Assembly: GCF_037094465.1 (NCBI RefSeq)
Contig: NZ_CP146609.1
Span: 1,179,501 to 1,243,500 of the forward strand
Length of the DNA: 64,000 nt
DNA from: Pseudodesulfovibrio sp. 5S69
Lineage (GTDB): Bacteria; Desulfobacterota; Desulfovibrionia; Desulfovibrionales; Desulfovibrionaceae
Reading direction: 5' to 3'
Part shown: one piece after another, positions 1-9,507 of the stretch
Layout of the letters: each line of letters begins with the position of its first letter
Numbering within the stretch: position 1 is the first letter of the stretch
The notes under the pieces: model-generated
What the model was told of the DNA's origin: nothing
The model's database searches: none
Seen by the model: the letters and a program-made list of their open reading frames with translations, nothing else
Made by a program: the position numbers and the translations under genes

Positions 1-795
<795 letters not shown>

Positions 796-796
796 C

Positions 797-1030
797 GTGC
801 TCGTCCTCAAGTGTGCCGACTGCCGCCGCAAGCTCTGGAGGTACCGCAAAATCGGCCAGGGCGAGGTGCACCGCTGCCACAAGGACCGCATCGACAGGAT
901 ATGGAACCTGGAGGAGCGGGACGGCAAGGTGTTCTGTCCCTGCGGCCGGGCCGTGGGCATCGACCGGGGGAGCCACTACACCATGGACAGGAAGGCCTTC
1001 ACCTACAAGGGAACCAAAACCAACGGTTGA
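797..1030 (+). CDS. Small cysteine-rich (zinc-ribbon-like) protein
   Basis: A 77-residue cytoplasmic protein with two cysteine pairs, CADC near residue 6 and CPC near residue 47, plus several histidines, consistent with a small zinc ribbon. It starts with GTG one base after the otsA stop, so it is likely translationally coupled. There is no signal peptide or membrane segment. I do not recognise a named family. The tight spacing and cysteine pattern support a real gene; its function is unknown. Confidence 0.65.
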   Translation: MLVLKCADCRRKLWRYRKIGQGEVHRCHKDRIDRIWNLEERDGKVFCPCGRAVGIDRGSHYTMDRKAFTYKGTKTNG

Positions 1031-1098
1031 CAGGCGGTCGCCCTTTCGGAAAAGGTATGCATATGAATATAATGGAACCCGCGTACAAGGAGCTCGCC

Positions 1099-1587
1099 TT
1101 GAAGACCCGTATATTGATCCCGGCCCTGATGCTGACGTTGTTACTGGCCACCGCGGCAGCGGCCGCGACCGCTCCGTCGGAGTCCGCCCAGCCCGCCGTG
1201 GAGGACTGCGGCTCCATCCCCTGGGGCGCGCCCATCGCCACCGTGGAGGAGATCACCTACTCCCACACCGTGGCCGGGGTAAAGTACTACAAGGTGACCA
1301 AGACTGAGCCGTGCGGGGTGTTCAACATCCAGGGCGCGAACGTGACCTACGGCTTCCGCGACGGCCGGCTCTACACCGTGCTGGTGGAGATCGCCAAGGT
1401 CCAGGACATCAAGCAGGTGGTGGCCACCCTGATGGATTCCTACGGGCTGCCCGACCACAAGCAGTCGGACGGCTGGGACGAGTACCGCTGGGAGACCGCC
1501 ACCCTCAAGGTCAAGCTCAAGAGCCAGTTCTCCACGGACCGCATCAAGATCGGCATGTACTACAAGCCGCTGATCCCCAAGGAGTAG
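1099..1587 (+). CDS. Exported protein of unknown function
   Basis: A 162-residue protein starting at TTG 1099, with an ideal AAGGAG six bases upstream. This start gives a clean signal peptide (MKTRILIPALMLTLLLATAAAA), cleaved near residue 22. In-frame ATGs at 1063 and 1072 are possible but add a charged tail before the signal. The mature part has two cysteines (GSIPWGAP and EPCGVFN regions) that could form a disulfide. A lysine-rich C-terminus follows. Probably periplasmic; no family recognised. A terminator follows directly. Confidence 0.7.
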   Translation: MKTRILIPALMLTLLLATAAAAATAPSESAQPAVEDCGSIPWGAPIATVEEITYSHTVAGVKYYKVTKTEPCGVFNIQGANVTYGFRDGRLYTVLVEIAKVQDIKQVVATLMDSYGLPDHKQSDGWDEYRWETATLKVKLKSQFSTDRIKIGMYYKPLIPKE

Positions 1588-1611
1588 CGGCCGTCTGACC
1601 TCTTTTCGCGG

Positions 1612-1638
1612 GGCCGTCCCGGAACGGGGCGGCCTTTT
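1612..1638 (+). terminator. Rho-independent terminator after the exported-protein gene
   Basis: A GC-rich hairpin of ten pairs (one G-T) with a GAA-centred loop is followed by TTTT. It lies 25 bases after the stop at 1587 and before the DUF697 gene. Confidence 0.75.
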
Positions 1639-1689
1639 GCTCCATTTGCCTTTGGCCGGGCCGTGCTTATCCTCTGCGGGGAGGAATCC

Positions 1690-3030
1690 ATGTCGAAACA
1701 GATGAAGAATTTCCTGACCGTCGCCGGGATCATCATCCTGGGGGCGTTTCTCGCTTTCCTGTACGACTGCATCACCGGGCTGGCCGACTTCGCCGGGCGC
1801 ATCAACCCGGCGCTGGCGCCCTGGGTCTTCTGGGGGCTGCTGGCCGTGGTCCTCGCCTCGCTCGCCTGGTGGGCGGCGCTTGTCCTGGTCCGGCCCAAGC
1901 CGCTCCTGGTCCACGCCGATCCCACGCCCGAGGAGCTGGCCGGGTTCCGGCGGGAACTCGTCAAGCGGCTGTCCAGAAACCGCGTGCTCAGGGACTCGGG
2001 GGTCGCGGTGCGCGACGAATCGGGCCTGGAGCTCGGACTCGAGGTCCTGCGCAAACGGGCGGACGAGGAGATCCGCAGCACCGCCAAGCGCGTGTTCATC
2101 GGCTCGGCCGTGTCCCAGAACGGGCGCCTCGACTCCCTGGTGGTCCTCTTTCTCATTTCGCGCCTGGCCTGGCGCATCTCCAAGCTTTACGCCCAGCGGC
2201 CGCACTACCGCGAGCTGGTCAATCTGTACGTGAACATCGCGGCGACCTCGTTTTTGGCCGGGTCCATCGAGGAGTTCGGCATCGAGGAGTACATCCACGA
2301 ACTCATGGGTCCGCTGGTGGCCGGGTCGGCCCTGGGGGTCATGCCCGGGGCCGAGGCCGTGGCCTCCACCGTGACCAGCTCCATCCTGAGCGGCTCGACC
2401 AACGCGTTGCTGGCCATGCGCTGCGGCATCGTGGCCCGCAACTACATGAGCCTGGACCTGGACCGTCGCGGGGCCATGCGCCGGTCCGCCACCCTGGAGG
2501 CGGCGCGCATGTTCATGTCCATCTCCAGCGAGACCGTGACCCAGGTGACCAAGCTGCTGGTCAAGGGCTCGTCCAGGGCGGTCAAGGGCGGGGCAAAGAA
2601 GGCCTTCACCTCGGTGGGCAAGGGCGTCTCCGGGGCCGCCGGGAGCGTCGGGCGCGGCGTGTCGGGCGCGGCCGGAGCCGTGGGCAATGGAGCCAAGAGC
2701 GTAGGCCGGGGGGCGAAGACTGTCGGGCGCGGGGTCACGGGCACCGCCCGCTCGGCGGTGGACGGCGTGGACCGGGCCCTGGACAAGGCTGTGGACGCCA
2801 CGACCGGAGCGGCGAGGCAGTCGGCCCGCAAGATCCGCGATGCGGCGGACGGGGCCGGTCGGCTGGCCAAAAAGGCGGGGGGAGCCGTGACCGGGGCGGC
2901 CGGTTCGGCCAAGGGCGCGTTACGCTCCACGGGCAAGTCCGTGGAAAAGGGCATGCGCTCGGTGCGCGACACGCTGCTGCGTCGGAAGAAGAGGCCGGAG
3001 AAGCCGAAGGAACCGTTCGAAGACGGTTAG
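1690..3030 (+). CDS. DUF697 (YcjF-like) membrane protein with repetitive C-terminal tail
   Basis: 446 residues from ATG 1690, which has GGGGAGGAA just upstream; an ATG-less extension to 1663 is rejected. Two membrane helices sit at residues 10-30 and 45-65. A DUF697-type domain covers about 110-270 and holds a glycine/alanine-rich hydrophobic stretch (GPLVAGSALGVMPGAEAVAST). From about residue 285 to 430 the tail is made of short Gly-Ala-Val-Gly-Lys/Arg repeats (GAAGSVGRGVSGAAGAVG and similar), strongly basic and probably disordered or nucleic-acid/surface binding. DUF697 proteins are often membrane stress proteins; the substrate is unknown. The stop overlaps the convergent lipoprotein gene stop. 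Confidence 0.8.
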   Translation: MSKQMKNFLTVAGIIILGAFLAFLYDCITGLADFAGRINPALAPWVFWGLLAVVLASLAWWAALVLVRPKPLLVHADPTPEELAGFRRELVKRLSRNRVLRDSGVAVRDESGLELGLEVLRKRADEEIRSTAKRVFIGSAVSQNGRLDSLVVLFLISRLAWRISKLYAQRPHYRELVNLYVNIAATSFLAGSIEEFGIEEYIHELMGPLVAGSALGVMPGAEAVASTVTSSILSGSTNALLAMRCGIVARNYMSLDLDRRGAMRRSATLEAARMFMSISSETVTQVTKLLVKGSSRAVKGGAKKAFTSVGKGVSGAAGSVGRGVSGAAGAVGNGAKSVGRGAKTVGRGVTGTARSAVDGVDRALDKAVDATTGAARQSARKIRDAADGAGRLAKKAGGAVTGAAGSAKGALRSTGKSVEKGMRSVRDTLLRRKKRPEKPKEPFEDG

Positions 3031-3539
3031 AGCACGCGCCGCGCGCCCAGGAAATGTTCCATCCAGAAGGGTGAATTGAGACTCGATTCCATGACCCGCT
3101 TGCCGGAGCTGGGGGAGTGCACGAACGTGCCCCGGTCGGTGACGATGCCCACGTGCAGGGACTTGCCGTCCTTGTCCACTTGGTGGAAGACCAGGTCGCC
3201 GGGCCGGATGTCGGCGCGCCTGACCGGGTTGCCCGCGCCGAGTTGCTGCCAGGATATACGCGGCAGGTCGACCCCGTTCTCGTGGTAGACGTACCAGATG
3301 AATCCCGAGCAGTCGAAGCCGGTCCCGGGCGAGTAGCCGCCCCACTTGTACGGGGTGCCGACCAGCGAGCGGGCCAGGCGGATGATCTTCCGGGCCTCGG
3401 GCGTGGCGGGCGCGGGCCGGACCGCGGCCTCGGGCGGAGCCGGCGCGACCGGGGCCGTCGCGGCGCAAGCGCAGAGCAGGAGCGCGCAAGCCGCGAGCCC
3501 GAGCGCGGTGAACCGTCCCCTCGTCCTGCCCGCCTGCAT
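3027..3539 (-). CDS. NlpC/P60-family lipoprotein (cell-wall endopeptidase)
   Basis: 170 residues. A lipoprotein signal with lipobox LLLCAC is at about 20-26, so the protein should be membrane anchored and periplasmic. The NlpC/P60 domain follows, with catalytic Cys in FDCSGF (about residue 78) and His in LHVGIV (about 130); the usual third polar residue is likely HSPSSG. Family members cut peptidoglycan stem peptides. I chose the start at 3539 because the longer frame up to 3674 runs antisense-like through the upstream BON gene. The start is 8 bases after the stop of that gene, so they form an operon. Confidence 0.85.
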   Translation of the reverse strand: MQAGRTRGRFTALGLAACALLLCACAATAPVAPAPPEAAVRPAPATPEARKIIRLARSLVGTPYKWGGYSPGTGFDCSGFIWYVYHENGVDLPRISWQQLGAGNPVRRADIRPGDLVFHQVDKDGKSLHVGIVTDRGTFVHSPSSGKRVMESSLNSPFWMEHFLGARRVL

Positions 3540-3547
3540 CGAGCGGC

Positions 3548-4111
3548 CTAGGGCCTGCGTTTGATCCGCAGGAAGGACTTGACCGAACGCACGCCGGGCA
3601 CGGACTTGGCGTAATCGATGATCTTGTCGCGCTCGGTCGCCGAACCGACGATGCCGAGCAGGACCACATGGCACTGCACGGTCTTGATCTCCACGTTGGT
3701 GGACCAGATGTCCTTGTCCTCGACGAGCAGGCTCTTAACCTTGGCGTAGATGTTCAGATTGTCCGTGGTGCCGCACGAGTCGTCGGCCTTCTTGGGCAGC
3801 AGGTAGGTGGTCACCGAACGCACGCCTTCCACGGACTTGGCGATCTGGATGGCCCGGTCCACCTGGGCGCGGGATTCGTACTCGCCCACGATGTAGACCA
3901 TTCCCTCATAGCTGGACGCGTCGAAGTCCATGTACTTGACGAGATCGTCGGCCAAAAAGTCCTTTTCGATGAGAAAGGCGATCTTTTCGTCGTTGGCGTA
4001 GTCGCCCACGTTACGCTCCTCCACGGCCACGTCGTAGACCGTGCAGCCGTTGGCGAACAGGCCCACGGCCAGGAGCATCAGGATCGAAAATATCAGTTTG
4101 TATCGGTGCAT
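3548..4111 (-). CDS. BON-domain lipoprotein (OsmY/DolP-like)
   Basis: 187 residues with a lipoprotein signal ending in the lipobox FANGC (Cys 23). Two BON domains follow, about 38-105 and 115-185, each ending in the family pattern G(V)RSV followed by a hydrophobic strand (VEGVRSVTTYLL and VPGVRSVKSFLRI). Double-BON lipoproteins sit in the outer membrane periplasmic face and bind anionic phospholipid; in E. coli DolP supports envelope integrity. It is the first gene of a two-gene operon with the NlpC/P60 lipoprotein, which fits an envelope maintenance role. Confidence 0.85.
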   Translation of the reverse strand: MHRYKLIFSILMLLAVGLFANGCTVYDVAVEERNVGDYANDEKIAFLIEKDFLADDLVKYMDFDASSYEGMVYIVGEYESRAQVDRAIQIAKSVEGVRSVTTYLLPKKADDSCGTTDNLNIYAKVKSLLVEDKDIWSTNVEIKTVQCHVVLLGIVGSATERDKIIDYAKSVPGVRSVKSFLRIKRRP

Positions 4112-4245
4112 GGGATTCCCCCTGGGTTTTTCTAGATTATCTCTATACCGGTTTCGCGGTGCGCTGGCAACAACGGCGCTCGGTCCCCATTGACCCGGTG
4201 CACGTATTTCCGCATACTCCCCATACTGCCATTGGAGGTGGCTCG

Positions 4246-4668
4246 ATGCAACGAATTTGGTTTGTTCTCATGGTCATTCTGGCGGGCTTGCTCCTGGCGG
4301 CCTGCGGTCCCAAGCGGCCCGTGCTCTATCCGAACGCGCACCTGGACAAGGTCGGCATGCAGGTGGCCCAGGCCGACATCGACGACTGCATCATGAAGGC
4401 CGAGGCCGCCGGGGCCAACGCCACCGACGCGGGCGCGGCCGCCGGGAACGTGGCCAGGTCCGGGGCCATCGGTGCCGCAGCAGGGGCCGTATTCGGGGCG
4501 ATCATGGGCAACAGTGTGGGCCGCGCCGCTGCTGCCACGGGCGGTGCCGCCGCTGCCGGGAGCGCGGTCAACGAGGGCTTCAAATCCGGCGACCCGACAG
4601 CCATCCACAAGAATTTCGTCGAACGCTGCCTGCGCGAAAAAGGCTATGACGTCATCGGCTGGAAATAG
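4246..4668 (+). CDS. Glycine-zipper lipoprotein
   Basis: 140 residues from ATG 4246, preceded by TTGGAGG. The signal peptide ends in the lipobox LLAAC (Cys 20). Residues 70-105 are a glycine/alanine zipper (GAIGAAAGAVFGAIMGNSVG), as in outer-membrane glycine-zipper lipoproteins that associate with or insert into membranes. A Cys in the C-terminal FVERCLREKGYDVIGWK matches the usual conserved end of this family. Ten bases separate it from the next lipoprotein gene, so they are cotranscribed. Confidence 0.8.
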   Translation: MQRIWFVLMVILAGLLLAACGPKRPVLYPNAHLDKVGMQVAQADIDDCIMKAEAAGANATDAGAAAGNVARSGAIGAAAGAVFGAIMGNSVGRAAAATGGAAAAGSAVNEGFKSGDPTAIHKNFVERCLREKGYDVIGWK

Positions 4669-4677
4669 GAGGAGACC

Positions 4678-5214
4678 ATGAACCGCCCGCTTTTGCTCAT
4701 TCCGCTTCTGCTCTTCCTGGCCGCCTGCGCCGCCAGGGGCCCGCTGACGGAGAACCGCAACGACAACGTGGTCAGCTTTGTCCGGTCCGATACCGGCCAC
4801 GCCGTGACCGTGACGCTCGGCCCGGAACTGGCCTACGACAAGCGCGTGCACCGCGACTTCATGGGCGCGACCATCGAGGGCTGGCTGTACCGCGCCGATG
4901 ACGGCACCTCGGTCCTGGTCTCCAGCATGGACCGGGCCAAGTTCGAGGACCTCATCGGCCGGACCATCGAGGCCCCCAGGACCGGGATCAAGGCCTACCC
5001 GCCGCAGACCTCCTGGCTGCCGCGCCTGTGCCAGTTGGTCCGGGCCTACGTGGTCTCCCTGGACAGCGACGTAGTCTCCGCGGTCAAGTTCGGCCCGCGG
5101 CCCGAAGGGGAATGCGACGGCCTGGTGGACAACGACGAGTACATGGCCGCCCATTTGGACCAAGTGGCCGAGTTCGACCGCCGGGCCGAACAGGATATCG
5201 CCATCGGCTGGTAG
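4678..5214 (+). CDS. Lipoprotein of unknown function
   Basis: 178 residues with signal peptide and lipobox FLAAC (Cys 17), starting with ATG after AGGAGGAG. The mature domain is acidic and has three further cysteines (LCQLV and GECDG regions). No family recognised. It follows the glycine-zipper lipoprotein by 10 bases and ends 5 bases from the convergent pseudouridine synthase gene. Confidence 0.75.
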   Translation: MNRPLLLIPLLLFLAACAARGPLTENRNDNVVSFVRSDTGHAVTVTLGPELAYDKRVHRDFMGATIEGWLYRADDGTSVLVSSMDRAKFEDLIGRTIEAPRTGIKAYPPQTSWLPRLCQLVRAYVVSLDSDVVSAVKFGPRPEGECDGLVDNDEYMAAHLDQVAEFDRRAEQDIAIGW

Positions 5215-5219
5215 CGGGC

Positions 5220-6128
5220 TCAGTCGAAGAGCAGCCCGAGCGCCTTCTGCAGGGCCTCCCGGTCCACTTCCCAACCGCCCGACCAGGCCGGTTTCAGGCT
5301 GATGGTCCGCTCCCCGGCGCGCAGGGCGTAGCAATGCAGGCGCATGTTCGTACGCGACGTGCGGGACCCGCTCTTTCCGTACTTTCTGTCTCCGACAACG
5401 GGGTGCCCGCGCGAGGCGAGCTGCACCCGGATCTGGTGCGTACGCCCGGTGAGCAGCCGCACGGCCAGCAGCGAGCGGTCCCGGCCCGCGGCAAGGACCG
5501 TCACCCGCGCCAGGGCCGTCTTGCCCGACCCGGTGCGGACCCTTTCCCTGCCCGGTGCGCCGCGCTTCTCCATGACGTCCTCAAGCAACGCGCCGTCCTG
5601 CTCGTCCCAACGTCCCTCCACCCAGGCCAGGTAAACCTTGGCCACGCCGTTTGACGCAAAGAGGTCGTTGAGTTCGCGCAGGGCCTCGTAGCTCTTGGCA
5701 GCCAGGAGCAGGCCCGAGGTGTCCCGGTCCAGGCGGTGGGCCAGGGTGGGCATGAACGCGGCGTCGCGGTACTTGGCCCGCAGTCGCGCCGTGACCGAAT
5801 CGGTCACCCCGTCGCCGCCGTGGGCCGCCAGCCCGGCGGGCTTGGCCACGGCCAGCAGCTCGGCGTCCTCATAGGCCACCTTCAGGTCGCCTGTCTCCGA
5901 CACCTGTTTACTCTCGCCCGGCGTGTACGGCGGAATGCGCACGGTCTGCCCGGCCTCGATGCGGTCAAAAGGCTTTTTGCGGCCCTTGTCCACGCGCACC
6001 TGGCCGGTGCGGATCCATTTCTGGATGGCCGAACGCGGCACGTCGCCGGTCAGCCGCCGCTCCAGGAACTGCAACAATTTCTGGCCCGACTCGGCCTGCG
6101 TGACGATAACGAATTGTGTTTCCGGCAT
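5220..6128 (-). CDS. RluA-family 23S rRNA/tRNA pseudouridine synthase
   Basis: 302 residues. An N-terminal S4 RNA-binding domain (about 10-65) is followed by the RluA catalytic domain with the aspartate signature HRLDRDTSG near residue 133 and the C-terminal strand motif RTHQIRVQLA. It isomerises uridine to pseudouridine in rRNA (RluC/RluD-like; the target base cannot be told from sequence). The start is ambiguous: ATG 6128 has GGGAGG 12 bases away, while ATG 6158 has AAGGAGG only 3-4 bases away. I prefer 6128. Confidence 0.9.
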   Translation of the reverse strand: MPETQFVIVTQAESGQKLLQFLERRLTGDVPRSAIQKWIRTGQVRVDKGRKKPFDRIEAGQTVRIPPYTPGESKQVSETGDLKVAYEDAELLAVAKPAGLAAHGGDGVTDSVTARLRAKYRDAAFMPTLAHRLDRDTSGLLLAAKSYEALRELNDLFASNGVAKVYLAWVEGRWDEQDGALLEDVMEKRGAPGRERVRTGSGKTALARVTVLAAGRDRSLLAVRLLTGRTHQIRVQLASRGHPVVGDRKYGKSGSRTSRTNMRLHCYALRAGERTISLKPAWSGGWEVDREALQKALGLLFD

Positions 6129-6226
6129 GATGGGAGAATGCCTCCCCCGGCCCCCCATCCCCTCCTTTTCCTGAACTTTTTTGGTCGCTTCGCGAGGGAG
6201 GGGGCGGGGGGAGAGTTATGGGGTGG

Positions 6227-6589
6227 TTATTTTTTGTACCAGGTGCCGTCGGGGTTTTGCAGCCAGGTGCCGGCCGGGGCCTGCTTGGCTACACGGGAGG
6301 CCCGGCGCTGACCCACCAGGTCCGGAGTGGTTTTGATCTTCTTGGCGATGGCCGCGTAGACCGTGGCCCGGTCCTTGTTCTCGGCGGCCACCACATCGGC
6401 CTGTTTCTCCGGGCCCCGGAATTCGAGAAAGCCCTGATTGTTCTCGCCCACCGTGCCGTCGGCCAACAGCGCAGCCACCACGGGCTTGCGGGCGATGAAC
6501 CGGTCCTTGAGGGGCCCGGCCAGGGCGGCGCTGGCCGCCAGCCCGAGGACAAGGGTGAATATGAGGACGAGTCGTGTCTTATTGCGCAT
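6227..6589 (-). CDS. ydbL: YdbL-family (DUF1318) periplasmic protein
   Basis: 120 residues with a signal peptide cut after ASAALA (about residue 24). The mature domain has the DUF1318 pattern: G..G(E)NN.G(F/Y)LE, NKDRATVYAAIAKK and a tail ending in GTWLQNPDGTWYKK. In E. coli YdbL is encoded with YdbH and YnbE and is proposed to chaperone their bridge assembly. Here it overlaps the end of the ynbE-like gene by 11 bases, the third gene of the same minus-strand operon. Confidence 0.85.
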   Translation of the reverse strand: MRNKTRLVLIFTLVLGLAASAALAGPLKDRFIARKPVVAALLADGTVGENNQGFLEFRGPEKQADVVAAENKDRATVYAAIAKKIKTTPDLVGQRRASRVAKQAPAGTWLQNPDGTWYKK

Positions 6590-6788
6590 TGGTCGCCTCC
6601 GGTGCGGCTGGGGCTTCGTCGACGTCGGAGAAGAAATCGTCCAGGGCCCGGTCGACCCGGACGTTCACGTCGATGGTGATATGGATGGGCTTGACCTCCA
6701 CCGGGGCCACCTCCACCTTGTGGCTGGTGGAACAGCCCAGGGCGAGGAGCAGCACGAGGCAGGCCGTCGCGGCTAAACAATGTTTCAT
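6579..6788 (-). CDS. ynbE: YnbE-like outer-membrane lipoprotein
   Basis: 69 residues. The lipoprotein signal ends in LALGC (Cys 19). The mature stretch VEVKPIHITIDVNVRVDRALDDFF matches the YnbE pattern of a short strand followed by a small acidic tail. In E. coli YnbE stacks on the periplasmic C-terminus of YdbH to complete a lipid-conducting bridge (established knowledge). ATG 6788 has GGAGAA upstream. It sits 12 bases after the ydbH stop and overlaps ydbL, which supports the call. Confidence 0.85.
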   Translation of the reverse strand: MKHCLAATACLVLLLALGCSTSHKVEVAPVEVKPIHITIDVNVRVDRALDDFFSDVDEAPAAPEATNAQ

Positions 6789-6800
6789 GGCATGTTCTCC

Positions 6801-9188
6801 CTATTCGATCATGCTTGTGATGTCTTTATACAGCAAAATACGGTCCAGCGGTACGCTGAAATTCACGTCCAGGCGCAAGCCCTGGAAATTGGAGCCCTTG
6901 ACGTCGCCGGTCACACGGATGAACCCGCCGAACTCCCGCTTGTACACGAACGGCAGGGTCGAGGCGGGCTTGCCGTCCAGGGAAAGCCGCACCAGCAGGT
7001 CCTCGCCCACGGTGTCCGCCTTGATGCGCACCCACTTGTAGTCGAAATCCCGGACCGCCTCGCGGGCCAGTTCGATCTGGCCGCGTTCGGGCGTGCCCTC
7101 GGGGATGGCGTCCACCAGGTCCTGCATGGCCTCCACCCGGATGGTCCCGCCCTCGCCCGGCGTGGAGTGCAAAAATCCGCCGTTGAACGAAATTTTCCCG
7201 TTCTTCCAGGTCACGGGCAGCTCGCCCGACAGGGCCGCTTCGCCCTGGGCCTTGGCCAACCCGAGCTGTCCCAGGATCTCCGAGAGCTTGAGCTCGGAGC
7301 AGAAGAGGGTGACCGCGTACTCGTTGGATTCGGGCACGATGCGGAAGGCCCGGCTCGACACGTGCCCGCCGCACCAGTCGAACCCGGCCTGCTCCACCAG
7401 GATGGAACCCATGGACTCCAATTGGTACACGACCCGCCCCTTGGTCAGGGCCATGTCGCCTGCCCTGAGGGAGTCGAAGGACAGGGTCTGGGCCGGAGCG
7501 CTGCGCAGGGTGAACAGATCCGGGGTGTAGTAGGCCAGGTCTATGCCGTCGACCACCGTGTTCCCCTCGTTCATGGTCAGCCTGCCGTGGGTCAGGAAGA
7601 CCCCCAGACGGCTGTCCACGCCCCGCTCACTGACATTGATCCCGCCGTCCGCGCGCAGCGTCCCGCCGAGCGTCACGCCCTTCAGCCCTGTCGCCAGCGT
7701 TGCCGGGTCGAATCCTTGGGGCAGCGCGTACCCGGCCACCTTGAAGGTTACGTCCGATTCGTTGCGGACCATGGAAGACCGGCCCGAAAAGGGTATCCGC
7801 AGGCCGGGCAGCAGTTCGGTGTACAGGGTCCCGCCGTAGGTCAGGTCCGTGCCCTCCTGGCGCACCCTGGCCTTGACGTTGCCGAGCGTGCGCTTGTCCA
7901 GCCTGAGGCCCGACAGGCTGATGGTCCCTTGCTTGTTGGCCTTGGGGGCGGGCCATTTGAGCGGCAGGGTCAGGCGCATGGGGCCGGAGGAAAATCCGGT
8001 GTTCGCCAGCCCCGTGCCCCGGGTGCCGCAGTTCAGGACCACGTCCGCCGACTCGGCACCGGCCGTGCCCTGAAGGGAAAAGATGAATCCGTTGAGTTTG
8101 ATGGTCCGGCCCGAGGTGCGCACCGTCAGATGGTTCGGGTTGGCCGCAGTGAGGGAGACGTCCCACGACCCGCTGCCGCCGGGCCTGCGCGCGGCGTCGA
8201 ACCGGCCGCCCATCTCCACCCCGGCGCCGGCCAGGGAGAACTGCGCGGACAACTCGTTCTCGCCGAGGCTGCCCGCCGGGATAACCAGCGCCGCGGGGTA
8301 CGGCTCTGCCAGGGCCACGCGGTTCGTGGAAAACCGGACCTCCCGCTCCGCAAGCCGCCCCTTGATTTCGACGACCGCGCCCTCGGCCAGCCCCACACCC
8401 AGGGCGCGCAGGTCGCCCCCGGCCAGGGCAAGCGAAAAATCGGCGGCGGCTCCCGCCGGATCGGCCAAATCGACCTCGGCGGTGGCCGCCACGGCGGCGC
8501 TTCCCTCCAGCGGCACGGGCAGGAAATCGCTGAACGCGCCCACCCGGAGCGCGTCCGCCGTGACCGTGAGCGACAGGTCGTCCAGGGTCGGGCCGAGGGC
8601 CCCTTCCACGTGCACGGACTGGTCGCGCGGGGTCAGCATGGCCTCGAAGGCCACGGTCTTGCCCGGCGTGATTTCGGCATCGATGGGTACGGACACGGAC
8701 CGGCCCATGACCTCGCAGTCCAGGACCGCGTCGCGCAGGGTCAGCGTGTCAAGGGGCAGGGCCGGGACCGGCGCCGTCGCCTCTTCCGCGCCGCCTCCCG
8801 ATCGGGGGAGCATGTCGAGGACCGGCAGCCGGAAGTGCTTGCCGTCAAAGGAGCAGGCCAGGTGCAGCCCATCCAGCCGGACCGCGTCGACCCGCCCGGC
8901 CTTGAGCGAGGCCGGGGTGTAGGTGACGTGCACGTTGGCCAGCGTCAGCCCGTCCGCGCCTTTCCCCAGCCTGACCGGCCCGATGTCCGCCGAAAACAGC
9001 CCGGCGTTGCGCACATGGAATTCGGTCAACGCAAGCCCCATGTCCGCCGCCAACTTCGGCACCAGCCGCTCCAGATACCCCGGCGTCCAGACCGTCAGCC
9101 ACCAGCCCGCGGCCAGCACAACCGCCAACGCCCACGGCGTGACCAACACGGTCCACTTCAGGATGGATTTGCCCGGGGATTTCGCCAT
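6801..9188 (-). CDS. ydbH: YdbH-family AsmA-like intermembrane lipid-bridge protein
   Basis: 795 residues with one N-terminal membrane helix (about 10-30), then a long beta-rich periplasmic region with no further membrane helices, as in AsmA-like/TamB-like proteins. The C-terminal region has the YdbH/DUF3971-type ending (GGFIRVTGDVKGSNFQGLRL). E. coli YdbH spans the periplasm and, with YnbE, moves phospholipid to the outer membrane redundantly with TamB and YhdP. First gene of ydbH-ynbE-ydbL. A large opposite-strand open frame over it is a GC-bias shadow. The Shine-Dalgarno is weak. Confidence 0.87.
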   Translation of the reverse strand: MAKSPGKSILKWTVLVTPWALAVVLAAGWWLTVWTPGYLERLVPKLAADMGLALTEFHVRNAGLFSADIGPVRLGKGADGLTLANVHVTYTPASLKAGRVDAVRLDGLHLACSFDGKHFRLPVLDMLPRSGGGAEEATAPVPALPLDTLTLRDAVLDCEVMGRSVSVPIDAEITPGKTVAFEAMLTPRDQSVHVEGALGPTLDDLSLTVTADALRVGAFSDFLPVPLEGSAAVAATAEVDLADPAGAAADFSLALAGGDLRALGVGLAEGAVVEIKGRLAEREVRFSTNRVALAEPYPAALVIPAGSLGENELSAQFSLAGAGVEMGGRFDAARRPGGSGSWDVSLTAANPNHLTVRTSGRTIKLNGFIFSLQGTAGAESADVVLNCGTRGTGLANTGFSSGPMRLTLPLKWPAPKANKQGTISLSGLRLDKRTLGNVKARVRQEGTDLTYGGTLYTELLPGLRIPFSGRSSMVRNESDVTFKVAGYALPQGFDPATLATGLKGVTLGGTLRADGGINVSERGVDSRLGVFLTHGRLTMNEGNTVVDGIDLAYYTPDLFTLRSAPAQTLSFDSLRAGDMALTKGRVVYQLESMGSILVEQAGFDWCGGHVSSRAFRIVPESNEYAVTLFCSELKLSEILGQLGLAKAQGEAALSGELPVTWKNGKISFNGGFLHSTPGEGGTIRVEAMQDLVDAIPEGTPERGQIELAREAVRDFDYKWVRIKADTVGEDLLVRLSLDGKPASTLPFVYKREFGGFIRVTGDVKGSNFQGLRLDVNFSVPLDRILLYKDITSMIE

Positions 9189-9507
9189 GCATTACCCATA
9201 CAAGCCCCGGTCACCCATTGGCAAGGAATAGCCTCCTGGCCTCCAGCCGTTGGCGAGTCTTCGAGCCTTACGGATGAGGACAGCGGCTCTCTTACCGCGC
9301 TGGCACAAGGCTTTCGAGAGTGGGTCGGCTGTGCGTTTTTAAGTGAATTGTAGGCGAGTCTTCGAGCCGTACAAGATCTTATGCCCCAGGTACAGACCCG
9401 GCCGGGGCAACCGCAGCGTAGCCGTCTACGTGAGGATGGAAGCCCCCGGAAAAAATGTGCAGATGGCCCGCTCTCGGAAGCCGCTCCCCACTCGTGGCCG
9501 GCCACCT
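9189..9507. repeat. Gene-free gap with a 16-bp direct repeat
   Basis: No convincing gene lies in this 319-bp gap between the divergently placed ydbH start and the dctM stop. GGCGAGTCTTCGAGCC occurs at 9252-9267 and again at 9353-9368, 101 bp apart. The ydbH promoter must lie at the left side. No terminator with a T run is visible after dctM. Confidence 0.5.

Noticed and set aside
6129..6210. Strong terminator between the pseudouridine synthase and ydbL
   Set aside because: C-rich and G-rich stretches can pair, but the stem is imperfect, with a long loop and no T run.
6780..9353. 857-codon plus-strand frame over ydbH
   Set aside because: Antisense to a clear YdbH gene; composition (His/Gly/Arg/Gln-rich) is typical of GC-bias shadows.
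9252..9368. CRISPR array
   Set aside because: Only two repeat copies and no further spacers; no cas genes anywhere in the window.
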